A DNA stretch of 64,000 bases from Toxotes chatareus (lineage: Eukaryota; Chordata; Actinopteri; Toxotidae): positions 16,477,170 to 16,541,169 of the forward strand of contig CM028888.1 of the NCBI GenBank assembly GCA_016801885.1. Reading direction: 5' to 3'. The notes beneath the pieces are model-generated. The model did not search any database, was not told the DNA's origin, and was given only the letters and a program-made list of their open reading frames with translations. Shown here one piece after another: positions 28,576 to 39,777 of the stretch. The stretch's first letter is position 1; each line of letters begins with the position of its first letter. A program made the position numbers and the translations under genes.

Positions 28576-30927
28576 AGGAATAGAATTATACCTTAGATAC
28601 CATAGAATTATTTTATGTTAATATTGCTAGCTTTAAGTAGAAAATTAGAAAGGCAGTGTTCAGCTGCACTGAGTAAAGATGCACATGGATATGTTGGAAG
28701 AAGGTGAAACATTTAAGTACAAAAAATTAGATGCAAAAAGAGAGACTGCATTGATGCTGTCATGAAAGAATTCAGTCAGCTGTCATATTTTTAGCCAGCT
28801 CATCTCACCATCAGAAAATGACAGTGATTGCCATAGATGTTTCATTATTTTGTCCAACGGTACCCAGAAAAATACACTGTATTTCCACCTCTATCTTGAC
28901 AAAACAGAAAGAAATCCTGCCAATGCATACCTTAAAAACAGCAAGTCAGCACAAGCATTTCAAAACCTCACAAAATCCCCTTCCACACTCCACTGTTCAT
29001 AAATGAGGCGAAAAATCTTGGTTGTCATCCGAGTATGGATAAGCTAACTTGCAGCCAGCTGGACAACATTTCATCATTTCAGGATAACTTTCACAACCAC
29101 TAAAAGAAGTCCATCCTAGCGGATGATAAATCAATTCATCAAGTTTTGCCCAAACAACTGATGTGAGGAAAATATAACAAATAATGGGGCAAATATGGTA
29201 GTCTTGCACTCACAGAACAATCCTTTAGCTACAGAAATACACTTACACTGCATGAAGTGATTGGCCCCTGTCCTATGCTGATGTTTAACATAGTGAACAT
29301 AGTTTTTAAACATTATAATAATTATTTGCCTGTAGCAAATATTCACTGCCTTGGATAAGGGGAAATAGGTGGCTCTTTTCCTGTACAGTTTTAGAGGCAC
29401 ATAAGATGAATGTGACAAAGACAGGTGTAGAGAACATGTGCAGTGTTAATCCGTCTGGTCTTTCATTTAATAACCAGGTTTGTGCTGCTTACTTCCCACA
29501 GGTGGTATTGCTTTATTATTTCTGAAAGTTACAGTTTAAATCAAATATTAAATCCGTGCATCTGTCTGAGGTTGACGACTAATTTATTACCTAACTCTAA
29601 CTGTGTTTAAATGGCTGTTTCATTAAAAGTGGAGCTCAGTCTCTCTTTTGAATGGATTAGCAGTGTCTTTGTCAAAAAGCTAAAGTCACTGCAGAGAACA
29701 TCTTTTGTGATGTAATGTGATGTAAAAGTTTCATGTTTAAGCTTGTGTCAGCAAGTGTCGTCTGTGACTTGCAATAATTTATCACATTATTCATGATATA
29801 AAATGTTGGAAAAATAAAAATTAGTGCGAGAGAAGGCCAAAAGGAAAGAGTAATTTTGTATATAGTCCCTTTTACAGTTGCAGTTCAGACTCTTTCCCTA
29901 TGCAGTGTTCTGATCTAATATGATTTATGGTTAGAAGAACACCATTTATGCTATTCTCATATGTTTACTTGAGTCATCATTCCTGTGTATTTTAATCTTC
30001 TAAATTTGGACATATGGGGGTGGTTTCCAACTACTAATTCATCCAGTCATTCATTCATCCAGTCAGTCATTTATTTATATATTTATTTATTTGTGTTTTG
30101 CTGACAATTCCATTAGTGTTTTTCCTTTGGAACTTAACAATGCCTGCACTGTGTTTGAATGGTTTGTGTGTTTTAGTGAGTTTAAAACAAAACAGAGGAA
30201 TTAAGGACACTTGCCTATAGAAGGAGGCCTCAGAAAAAAAAACTATTTTAAACGTTTTTTTATCCTGCAAGTAATTCAGCTCTGAGATCTCACAGCCTGC
30301 AGAGTGTGATTGTGGAATTAGTCTTTGATAATAAACCAGCTTTTCACCAGCTGCTACTCACCACTCTCTGTAGTAATCTGCAGAACACTTAGAAGAGTGT
30401 CCTTCATGGTAGTTCAGTAAAATGTACAGTATAGCATGTCAAGTTCTGAAAATAAACATATTTTGATTTTAAAACTGAAGGGGCACTTCACAATAAATTG
30501 TATCCATGGGACACTATTATGATTTAGTACCATGTGTACTGTACAGTACTTGTAATGACCTTCATTCTATATGTCACTAGACTGCTTTGCTATTGTTAGA
30601 GCTTCTATGATAGATAGTACAAAGAATTATATTATGCTGCCACGCTTCCCCCAAAGCCACACATATGTGGAAACGCACACGTGAACATGCATAATGAACT
30701 GATTAAAATAGCTACAAAACATGTGTGGAAGAATTATGCAGGAGGACAGCCTGTCAGCTCATTAGGCACAATTTTAGTAGATTATAGGCTGCCAGAGCTG
30801 ATGCTTCTACAATGAAACTTTCAAAAAAGATGCACCGCTCTTGTTTACTGCATGTTGCTTTTGTACTTCACTGGACTGTAACAGTCTGCTTAACACAACC
30901 ATGCCATCTTTGTTCATTTTCTCTCAG
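28576..30927. other. Noncoding DNA just upstream of sez6 exon 2
   Basis: No gene is recognised. A 14-bp perfect palindrome GTACTGTACAGTAC lies at 30536-30549. An ATTCATCCAGTCA-type and TTTA-rich short-repeat tract occupies about 30038-30095. The last bases form the acceptor of exon 2 (ttttctctcag). Confidence 0.5.
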
Positions 30928-31695
30928 GTCCAAAGGAAAGCAACAGCATGAGTAAGAGGACACTGGACCAAGACAGGGACCTCTTCACACACTCACCAAC
31001 ACAGGACACAGAGAGTGAAGTCCACCTGGTTACCACTGTCTCACCAATGAACATCCCCAACCACCAGCCTGTCTTCAAGGGCCTGCTGCTTCACGAGCAC
31101 CTACTTACAAGGGACTTCCAGGGGGACCAACACTTTTTTAGGAGGGATGGCTCTGTGGCTGCATATCCCACCATGCCAGGCTCCGTGTCTGCCTCGGATG
31201 CAGGAGACCCCGCCACTCAACTGGTGCCCCATGAGGACGCCCCAGCCTTCTCTGACATTGCCACTACTGCCACTCTGGCTGCCACCTCTCCACTGACCAC
31301 ATTTTCTCACACAACACCAAGGCCACCCATGTCTCTGCCTCAAAAGAAGCCCTCTAAGGAGAAGACCAGGGGGCCAGACAAAGTAGAACCAACAACAGAC
31401 TCCCTCACCACTCAAGTGACTCCAAATAATAGAGGTTCAAGCAGCGAAAACAACCCAGTAGCTTCCTTAACCTCGCAGAGAAGTCAGCCTCAAAGTGTTT
31501 TTCCCCTAGGCACCACCCTTGCACCCGTCTCAATGAGGATGGAGAAAGGGGAAGCCCAGGAAACACCACTGAAATCCAAAACCAGCCCTGATCATCCACT
31601 CCCCAACCTAACTGAAGTGTCCCAAATAGAAGGTACAACCCCAACGTCCACAACCATTATCACAACTACCACCACCACCATCACTCAAACGTCAG
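30928..31695 (+). CDS. sez6: sez6 exon 2: Thr/Ser/Pro-rich N-terminal ectodomain
   Basis: This exon encodes the extracellular N-terminal stalk of SEZ6, a neuronal type I membrane protein (family knowledge: dendrite and synapse development, shed by BACE1). It begins after a ctctcag acceptor with two bases completing a codon and ends in a Thr-rich run followed by G|GTAGGC, phase 1 at both ends. It has 255 complete codons. The frame is open upstream of the Met at 30948, so that Met is internal and not the start. A motif near the beginning (EVHLVTT...NHQP) and the terminal (T)n-II-TTT-type run correspond to recalled mammalian SEZ6. The middle is rich in Thr, Ser and Pro, has no Cys, and looks mucin-like and disordered. 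If intron 2 is retained, a stop comes after six codons (GRHGHV). Confidence 0.9.
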
Positions 31696-32146
31696 GTAGG
31701 CATGGTCATGTTTGACCTGACTTTCAAAGATGTGCGAGGCAAAATGTTCAAGTGACTTTAAAATAGATAAACCCCCATTTTAAATCCAAAATTGAGAGTA
31801 TCTTTCCCATAAGATTCAACACATCCATTACAAAGGACAAGAAAATTAAGCATCAGGTCGTCAGTATCACTGCTGTTCATTTCCCAGGCTGTACACAGCC
31901 ATCCATCGCTCCACCAGGGGTAACAGAGTTTCTCATGTGTCAAAAACAATCTGATTTTCCCTGATGTGTCCTGTCTGTCCTTTCCACTGCCCACAGAGAG
32001 CTGACGGCTCAGATGAGCAGTGTCAAAGAGGAAATCTGCAGAGATAGTTAGAGGGTTACAGGGCCACAGAGACACAGGTGGGCCGTCAGAAAGATCAGTG
32101 GTCCGGGGAAAAAAGGAATCACTTGTCTTTTTACTGTCTCCCACAG
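31696..32146 (+). other. sez6 intron 2 (451 bp)
   Basis: GT (GTAGGC) to AG (CCCACAG), phase 1. No repeat or other feature was seen. Confidence 0.88.
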
Positions 32147-32268
32147 AGCCATGCGGTCTGAATTTCACTGACCCTGAGGGTAACATCGAAATCCTACAGC
32201 AACTTGACTCTGGAGTGGAGTGCAACTACTTAGTTACAGTCTACCTGGGATATGGAATCGAAGTTCAG
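32147..32268 (+). CDS. sez6: sez6 exon 3: first half of CUB1
   Basis: The exon follows a ctcccacag acceptor. Its first two bases join the last base of exon 2 to make a Glu codon; 40 full codons follow, ending phase 0 at CAG|GTCAGT. It reads EPCGLNFTDPEG... and then ECNYLVTVYLGYGIEVQ, the start of the first CUB domain, with two Cys that probably pair. The CGLNFTDPEG and VY.GYG.E.Q segments are SEZ6-family signatures. The stretch between them lacks the usual S-P-x-Y-P turn seen in classical CUB domains, and CUB1 is known to be divergent in this family. An Asn-Phe-Thr sequon is present. Confidence 0.93.
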
Positions 32269-32959
32269 GTCAGTGCTAAAGGCGCACCATGATGTTGTCC
32301 CTTATTAGCAATTTTTAAACTAAAGCAGACAACTTTTTAGAAAGTGCTGGTTTTTGGCCACCTCCAGGCAGCAGACACTAGCTGTAAGCAGAACTTTGAC
32401 ATTTTATCACATTTTTTAAAATTGTCATGACAAGCAAACAGTGGCCTGTTTACAAGACATGGAGCAACATTGCTATACATTTGGAGTTGTGTTTCTGGCC
32501 ATCCAAAGAATACAGGTCCAGTCTTCAGTTTCCTTTCAGCTCTGGCTTTGGTCTCCACCAAACCATAAGGATAAATCTAACTCCCTAGCTCCTAAACGCT
32601 CATCTCTCTTAGCTAGCTGCTAAATTTGCTGTTTGATGCTGGGCAGGTGGTAACAGCTGCTCTGGAAGTGACACTAGTGCAAGCAGTGAGACTAGACCGA
32701 CTGTCTGATGCTTTATGGAACGCTTCTTAAAGTAAAACAATGTTACAAAAAGGGCTTTCATTCAGCAAGTGAGGAGCATTGGCATTTTGGTTTAGTTTTA
32801 GCTGTCACAGTGTTTGCTGTTCTTGTGTGGGTTGATGGAGATAGGCAGTAAGCTGCTGGGTTTGGGGGTGGGGGGTGGGGGCACAAATGCAGGTTCTGTC
32901 TCAGGTTGAATGTTTGCCTGGTAAGTCTTTTCACAAAAGGTTATAAAAATTAACTGTCA

Positions 32960-32963
<4 letters not shown>

Positions 32964-33009
<46 letters not shown>
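32964..33009. repeat. (GT)23 microsatellite
   Basis: Perfect 46-bp dinucleotide repeat in intron 3. Confidence 0.97.
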
Positions 33010-33010
<1 letters not shown>

Positions 33011-34029
33011 TTCTCTGGCATTTGCAATTCCTCAAATGCTTCATTTACCACTGGAGACTTTATAATGTGTGAGCTTTGTCTTGCTGCCTCTGGAGGGCTA
33101 AGATAAGTCTTGACAGAGTATATGTTTGAGAGTGTGTTTTTCCCTGAAAGCTTCCTCTGGGTAACTTAAGTAAATCTTGAACCACTTATAAGCACAGGCA
33201 CACTTACCTGCACTTGTACATGCACACACACACACATGCATATATGCATTTCATTTGAGAGTTCTCTTTAAACTTCCACAGCTTCTGCATTTGGCAGAAA
33301 ATTTCTTTTGAGACTTTAAAGACTTGCAAGGCTATAAAGGGAAAACATAGACATTTTAGTGTCACACATCTACCAGACCTGATAAAGAATCAGGAGGAAG
33401 CCATGTGTTTCAGCACCACCATGTGAACAGATGGGGCCACTGTCTCCCTCCCTCCCACTGCTAAACTGATAGTGATCTGATGGCAAACTATACAGACAAC
33501 TGCTTGGCACAGCTGAGGAGAATGAGGAGCCATGGTCTGTGTTCCTGGCGAAGACATAAACTGACTGAAGATAGAATGATAAAACTGAAGTCAAGCCTTT
33601 GTCATGCCTTCTCATCAGAGATGGGTGAAACTCATCTGCCTGGAGGCTATCCAGGTTCAAGCTTTTAAAGGAATGAAGGAGATCACAAAGTAGGCTTCTG
33701 GAGTATCAGTGTGCACAGAAGATGTTATGCAAGTGGCACAATTTTTACCTCTTATTTTGAATGTTTTTACATTTAGATGATATTTAGTTTTCAACAGTTT
33801 TACAGTTTATAACCTTCTCACTCACCTGTGGTCAATTCTTGGAACAAGCAGGGAGAAATAGACACACATTTAGCTGTTGCGTAATGGGATATACTTATTT
33901 GATAGGACTTATCCAACACATGTAGACACACACACACACACGCTGAACAAACTTGGAATTCTAATTCTGTGTGCTGCAGCAATGTAGCTGCAATTTCAAA
34001 ACTTGAGATTCTCTTTGTAATCCTTTTTA

Positions 34030-34165
34030 AATTTAATTTTTTTAAAAGTTTTATTTATTTATTTTTTGACATTTGAGAGTGATCGGAAACATAAATAGAA
34101 GATAAAGGTGAAATGTAGCAAAGGTCACCAGTAGGATTTGAACCAGGGACACAATGGCTATGTTG
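34030..34165 (-). repeat. Degenerate SINE-like dispersed repeat with tRNA-type B box
   Basis: On the minus strand the segment includes CCCTGGTTCAAATCCTACTG, where GGTTCAAATCC matches the pol III B box consensus (GGTTCGANTCC) at all but one position. It is followed by GGTGACCTTTGCTACATTTC. This order (GGATTCGAACC-type block beside a GCAAAGG block and a TTTATTT-rich edge) resembles a repeat I recall as common in fish. There is no full tRNA cloverleaf, so it is not a tRNA gene. The limits are approximate. Confidence 0.45.
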
Positions 34166-35513
34166 ATGAAAAAATGAGACAGGCAAAGAGATTAAGCCCA
34201 TGACAGCATGAACTAGCTTACACTGGGAAGGAATGGATAACTGTTCTGTGAGATGGTATATGAGAACAAGTAATGATAATAATGTCCATCTGCACATATG
34301 GTAGCCCAGTCCATGGGCTTTGCATGTTTCATGTACACCTAGTAATAAGCACTCGGGTGCATTTTCTTTATTGTTTTTCTTTTTATTCTCTCTATTTATC
34401 ATGAACACTGCACTTGTTAATTGGGTAAATGACAAAAACACTGACAGTGGACGCTTTACAGCACAAACACATTGGATGTCCACATAAAAATTGTGCCAAA
34501 ATGCTTTATTGTTCAATACCAAATATTGTAGTTGAATTAAACATTTTAGACATTTTATTATGTTTTATATATACAATTTTGTAGTGACATCAGAGTATAA
34601 ACTAAGAAATTAGAGATGAATTCAACTGTTATAACAACTAAACTGATTGCTTCCATTTTTCTGATGAGCTTATTCATCGTCATCACACAACAATCTCAGA
34701 CTTTGTCCTGCTACTCCTGTGTTCAGATTTTGACAGATATGGACTGTTATGGACTGTTGATTTGTGGCCATAGAATTTTTTTTTATTTTTTATGGGGCAC
34801 TGCATCTGTTAGACACACAGAAATGTATGTCTCAGTATTTGCTTTGATCAGCTGGGTTTTGATACCATTTTCTGTGCCAAACATTACCATTGGGAAAATG
34901 CTTATGCTCCACACTTCAGAGCAGAGGAGCCGTAGGAGGGACATTATGGTTGAAGTGCATGTTCTTGTTTTGGCAGCCAGCCTCCGTTATGGAAGGGAGT
35001 CATCATTATGGTAGACAGCCCAGCAGTTTGCAAGGGCATAGGAGGGAAATTAGGTGAGAGGAAAACTCTGAAGGGCAGATGCAGTGACTGTATGATAAAT
35101 ATTTATGTTGGTGTAGTCTACCTAAGGTTCAGTAAAACATAATAGGCAGACAGTGTCTGTCATTTACAGCATCCACAGACCCTTCTGACTTCCACCGGGG
35201 CAGTCAAAAATATCACAGAGATTATTGAGGAATAAATAAGCAAGATCAGACCTTTTCTGTATTTAGTCCATACTCCTTTCAGCCGTCTGGCAGTTTGCAG
35301 GAGAGGGAGGATGAAAAATGTATCAGGAGAATTTACTGCCCTCAGCCTGACTGCTCAACCTCTCTGCCACAGCTAACAGCATATAATGCATTGCCCCATC
35401 TGGTGATTCTGGCTGCATTATGATTTATTTGCAGAATAATTGCACAAATATTAGGAGGCTGATGTAATGCCAACTTTCAGCACAGAAATAAACTCATACT
35501 ATAATAACCCCCC

Positions 35514-35555
35514 CAAAAATAATAAAATAAAATAAAATAAAATAAAAAATAAAAT
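35514..35555. repeat. (AAAAT)n pentanucleotide repeat
   Basis: Tandem AAAAT units with one expanded A run, in intron 3. Confidence 0.9.
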
Positions 35556-38500
35556 TCAGCACTGAAGTAATTATTAGCTAAATGTGTAAAATGCATGTAG
35601 GACATTTGAAATGGAAATGATCAGTTATGAGTTAAAATGTAAAATATTGATTTTTTCCCTGACATTCCCAGCTATTATATTAAGGTTAGCAATGATGTAT
35701 AGCTTTAAAGCCAGAGCAGGTTACTGTATTACAAGAGAAAAGCTTTTTACAGGGTTCATTTCACAGTTTTCATGTCCTTCAGACTGGAGGTATATAAAAT
35801 TTAAAGAACCACTCACTCAAATGGGTTTGGGTGTTTTTTGTATATATAGATTCTGGTACAGAAACTGTTATTTTTTATGATCTTTATTTACTTATTTAGT
35901 TGTTTGACCATGTCAAAAAAGACTCAATTCACTCAATTCTGTATCATTAATTATAACGGCAGAGATATTTACCTTTGAACATGGGTGTAAGTCTTGTAGT
36001 TGCATGTGGGTAACCAAGTTAACTCTACTCTCCACTGTATAAATAGATGTGGAAATGAAATTTCTGGTGATATATCTTAAGCACATTTTATTTCCATCCT
36101 TCATATCCATCTCCTCCTCTTCTCCACACTCACTTTTTGCAATAAGGTTTCAGTAGAGGACAGATGGAGGTTTTCCAGAACTGGTCTGTGGCATTAAAGT
36201 ACTTAAAATCTGTTTTGGAGCTTTTTTCATTTGATCAAATAAATCCAGTGGGTTAGCTAGCTATCAGCTTTTTCCAGGCCATCTGTCCCACTCTGATTTC
36301 TCTGTCTCGTCTGTTCAATGATCTACCTGCCTGCACCTCAAGGAGTTCCCTTCTGAGGCTCTGCACAGGTTGTCCCGGCTCCGTTTCACGGAGGCTACAT
36401 CCTGCACTCCTGCTAAAAGAGAGGGTATTGTGTGGGGAGGACTGAGAATGGTTGATACATTTCAGGAGTTAGGAGCCCAGATGTGACCAAAAGCTGATTG
36501 GGGAAGTGTTTCTATTTTCTGACAGAAGAAGATGGCAGAGAAGGATTGTGAGATCAATACTCCATCTTTTTTTTTTCCATCATCCCTCTTTAAACTCTTT
36601 CACCCTCCTGTTTTTTGTACTATTTTTTTAATTTCCACCCACTTCTCATTTATATGTTTTTCTATTTGTCTAGTTCTTCAGACTTATCTCAATCAGTTTC
36701 AGTTCTTGCAGTGAAGAAACTAAGGAAACAAGAACAAGTTAACATGACTGTAGCTTCACTTACTATACATTTGCATTTCCTAATAAGCACCTTTTACGGC
36801 CATAAAAAGTAAAGCAGGATTTCAGTAATATACAAACATACAATGTAATAAAGATGGTAGGTTAAAAAACTGAAAGTAGCCCTGTACAGTTAAAGAATTT
36901 TACAGTAAATGTAGAGCTATCCATCAAGTAACAGAGAACACAAAGCTTTTGTTTCGTTAATTAAAGCTTATAAATATCAAACAAAGGCTCTGAGTCTCAG
37001 AGGGGAAAATTATAGCTTCCAAGTTTTTCACCCTCAAATGAGTGCATATTGTTTCAGACGATTCCAAACAAACCAAAATAAAACTTAACCAAACAACTAA
37101 TGAGCTCAAGGCTGCATACGCTAAATGTGTTACCCCTAAGGTGAGGATAAAGCACTGTGGAGGTGGATCATCAGTGAAATCCCCCTTCAAGGATTGAGAT
37201 GTTACAGAGTATGCCAAGTGTTTAAAGCTAACCCCAACTAGAGGGTTAACGATTGGTATTTGATGCTTCTTCTGCTACCATGCTCCTCTGACTCCAATCA
37301 ATAGTCATGTTAATAAGCCGCAACAATACTTGACACACAGCCTCCTCTCAGTGCTGGTTGAATTGCCGTATTGATCCTTGCACTCTCATTTTAATTTCAG
37401 TATTTCTTACAAAAGAAGCAAAATGCTGATGGTATTGACCCTGGCTAAGAGTGGCTGATGAGGAAGGGAATTAAATTTGTTGTGTTGGTGTTCAGTGACC
37501 GCTAGTGCTCTCATCAGATTGAAAAACCACAAGAAAGTGTTATGAAGTTTCCACCAAAATGAAAGCCTCAGTACTTTTGTCTGAAAACCAAGAGTTCCTC
37601 TTTAAAACACAATGGTGCCTGTAATCCTTCCTCCTCACATCTGACATACTTGAAGTGGCATATAAAAAAATAAATAAATAAATAATGCACATGTTTTTTG
37701 TCATTATGTGACTCAGGTCCCCAGCAGCACAAATGACGCAGCATGTTGCAGACATGTCGCAGAGAAACTGATCCTGACTGAGTAATGGGGGCCAAGACAG
37801 GCTTGCTGCCTTTATTCAGCTTGAGATGAGGCAGAAGGAAGCCTTCATCATGTCGTGCCTTAGGGGAGTAAGGCAGGACATAAAGAAGGCCAGTTTGATC
37901 TTGATGAGCTTTTTAGGGTGTCAGGGCTTTGCCGAGATGAGTTTTCATGGGGCCTAGCCATCCTGAGAGAAATGCTTTCAGGTGACACTAATTGCTCCTC
38001 CACCCAGCTAGCTGTCATAAAGGGAGGAGACTCTGTCTGGCAGGAGGCTATGTTCTCTCCAACTCTTTCAGTGTCACGATGAGGATGGGAGAGTAAAGAT
38101 GCACGCGAGAAAATGTGAAGAGTAATCAGCAATGCATGAATTTAAATCTATGCAAAAATGCCCACTGCAGCAAATAAACTGATATGTCAAAGCCCGAGAG
38201 GCACCTCAGAAAGTGAAGCTGATTTATCAGAGAGCAAGAATCTCATCTCATAAAAGTGTTTCAAATGCAGAGGGTCTTAATGTCTACTATATTCTAAGCT
38301 TCTGGAAGGAAGAAAAAAAAGATCATATTTGAGAATTTGGTCAGTATATGGTGGTGGCATTTGGTGATCTCAGGAGCACAAAATCTGCCAATGTGATGTG
38401 AGCATCAGTGAACAACTTAGTATTGTATTCATCCACTGGCTCCAGCATATTCTCATTAACATTCAGCTACTGCTGACTGGTAAGGATCCATTGTTTTAGA

Positions 38501-39732
38501 CAGCATGGCAAACAAGAAATGGCCTTGGCTGCTTTATATAGAGGTGAATGTTCAATTAAGATAACGTTCATATAATGAGCAGTGGAAGACCTCTCTTTTT
38601 GTATGAATTTATCAGGTGATACACAAAAACAGCAAATGGATGTGGTGCGCCAGTACTACTCAAATGGGGAGCCTTAGATACGGGGAGATGAGGTAGGCAC
38701 ACGACCACACTGCTCCACTATATAAGCCAGTGGGTTTTATCATAGTAATGATGACACTGCAGCTGGTGAGTCCAATGGCTGTTGATTTATTGCCCCCAGC
38801 AGCAGGGTCATTTAATTTCCATGTATAGTGGGATCATTTTGATTACATACTGCTCATTTCTGCATCAGCAATGGCTCCTGTGAGTCAGTGTAAATGTTCA
38901 TTGCATAGCAACGCCAGATGTTTTCAACTGTAAATTATCAGAGAAGCGGTCTCTGTGGATAGTTAACTCATTCCGTGCACTTATGGATAAATTAATAAAT
39001 GAGTGAATAAAAATTACATGCCAAGTGTAAAAAGTCAAATGTATTTGACAGATCACTTATTTCAAAGCATCTGGAGAAATCTTTTTTTTTTTTTCTTGTC
39101 CAAATCAGATTTTTTTGGGGGAGTTTTTTTTAAAATTATTATTATTTTTTTTTTTCCCTTGTAAAGAGTAACTTTCTAATTGCGTGATAAAAGTTATTTC
39201 GTTTATCTCATATGTGGTACTAACTATATGATACTAGCAGCGAATCTAGTCACAGATTAAATGCCATGCCAGGCTGCTTTCTGTTTGGATGTGATAAGAT
39301 GGATCTTCACCTCTGCTCACTGTTCACTGGCATAGTTTAACACTGAAGCACACTGGAAGCTCCCTGTTCTACAACAGGTCAAGGCAAGCACAGCAAGATC
39401 AAGGTATTCGATCCCGCAAATACTGTTATCCTTTGAAAGCTTTTTTCTATGGCTTTTCCTCCATCTTTTGTGTACCAAATGCAGTTTTAGGACTGTCAAT
39501 TGTACTGTGGGTTTGCAGGATGGTCTGTTCATTACAGTGGTTAGATTGAAAAGGCAGTGGCTAGAGGAGAGTGTTGACCCTTTTTCCTGTTATTTTGATT
39601 GGACTCAGGAAATTTTTTTTTATTGGAACAGTGGTTGGAGAAAAAAAAAGAAGGAATTCTTGAATTGAAAGAGCACCTGCCCAGAGGAAGACTTGCATCT
39701 CTTGCATTGTTTAGAGCATCTTTCATAAACTG

Positions 39733-39733
39733 G

Positions 39734-39764
<31 letters not shown>

Positions 39765-39777
39765 GAAAAGAAAAAAA
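39733..39777. repeat. (AAAAG)n pentanucleotide repeat
   Basis: A poly-A run followed by about six AAAAG units. It creates lysine-rich or phenylalanine-rich spurious frames on both strands. Confidence 0.93.

Noticed and set aside
30948..30950. Met at 30948 as translation start of sez6
   Set aside because: The frame continues open upstream to a good splice acceptor at 30927, no signal peptide follows, and family members place the signal peptide in an earlier exon.
34110..34150. tRNA gene
   Set aside because: Only a B-box-like block is present; there is no acceptor stem or anticodon arm.
34055..34522. Minus-strand 155-codon frame
   Set aside because: It overlaps a tRNA-like dispersed repeat and AT-rich sequence, and has no recognisable domain.
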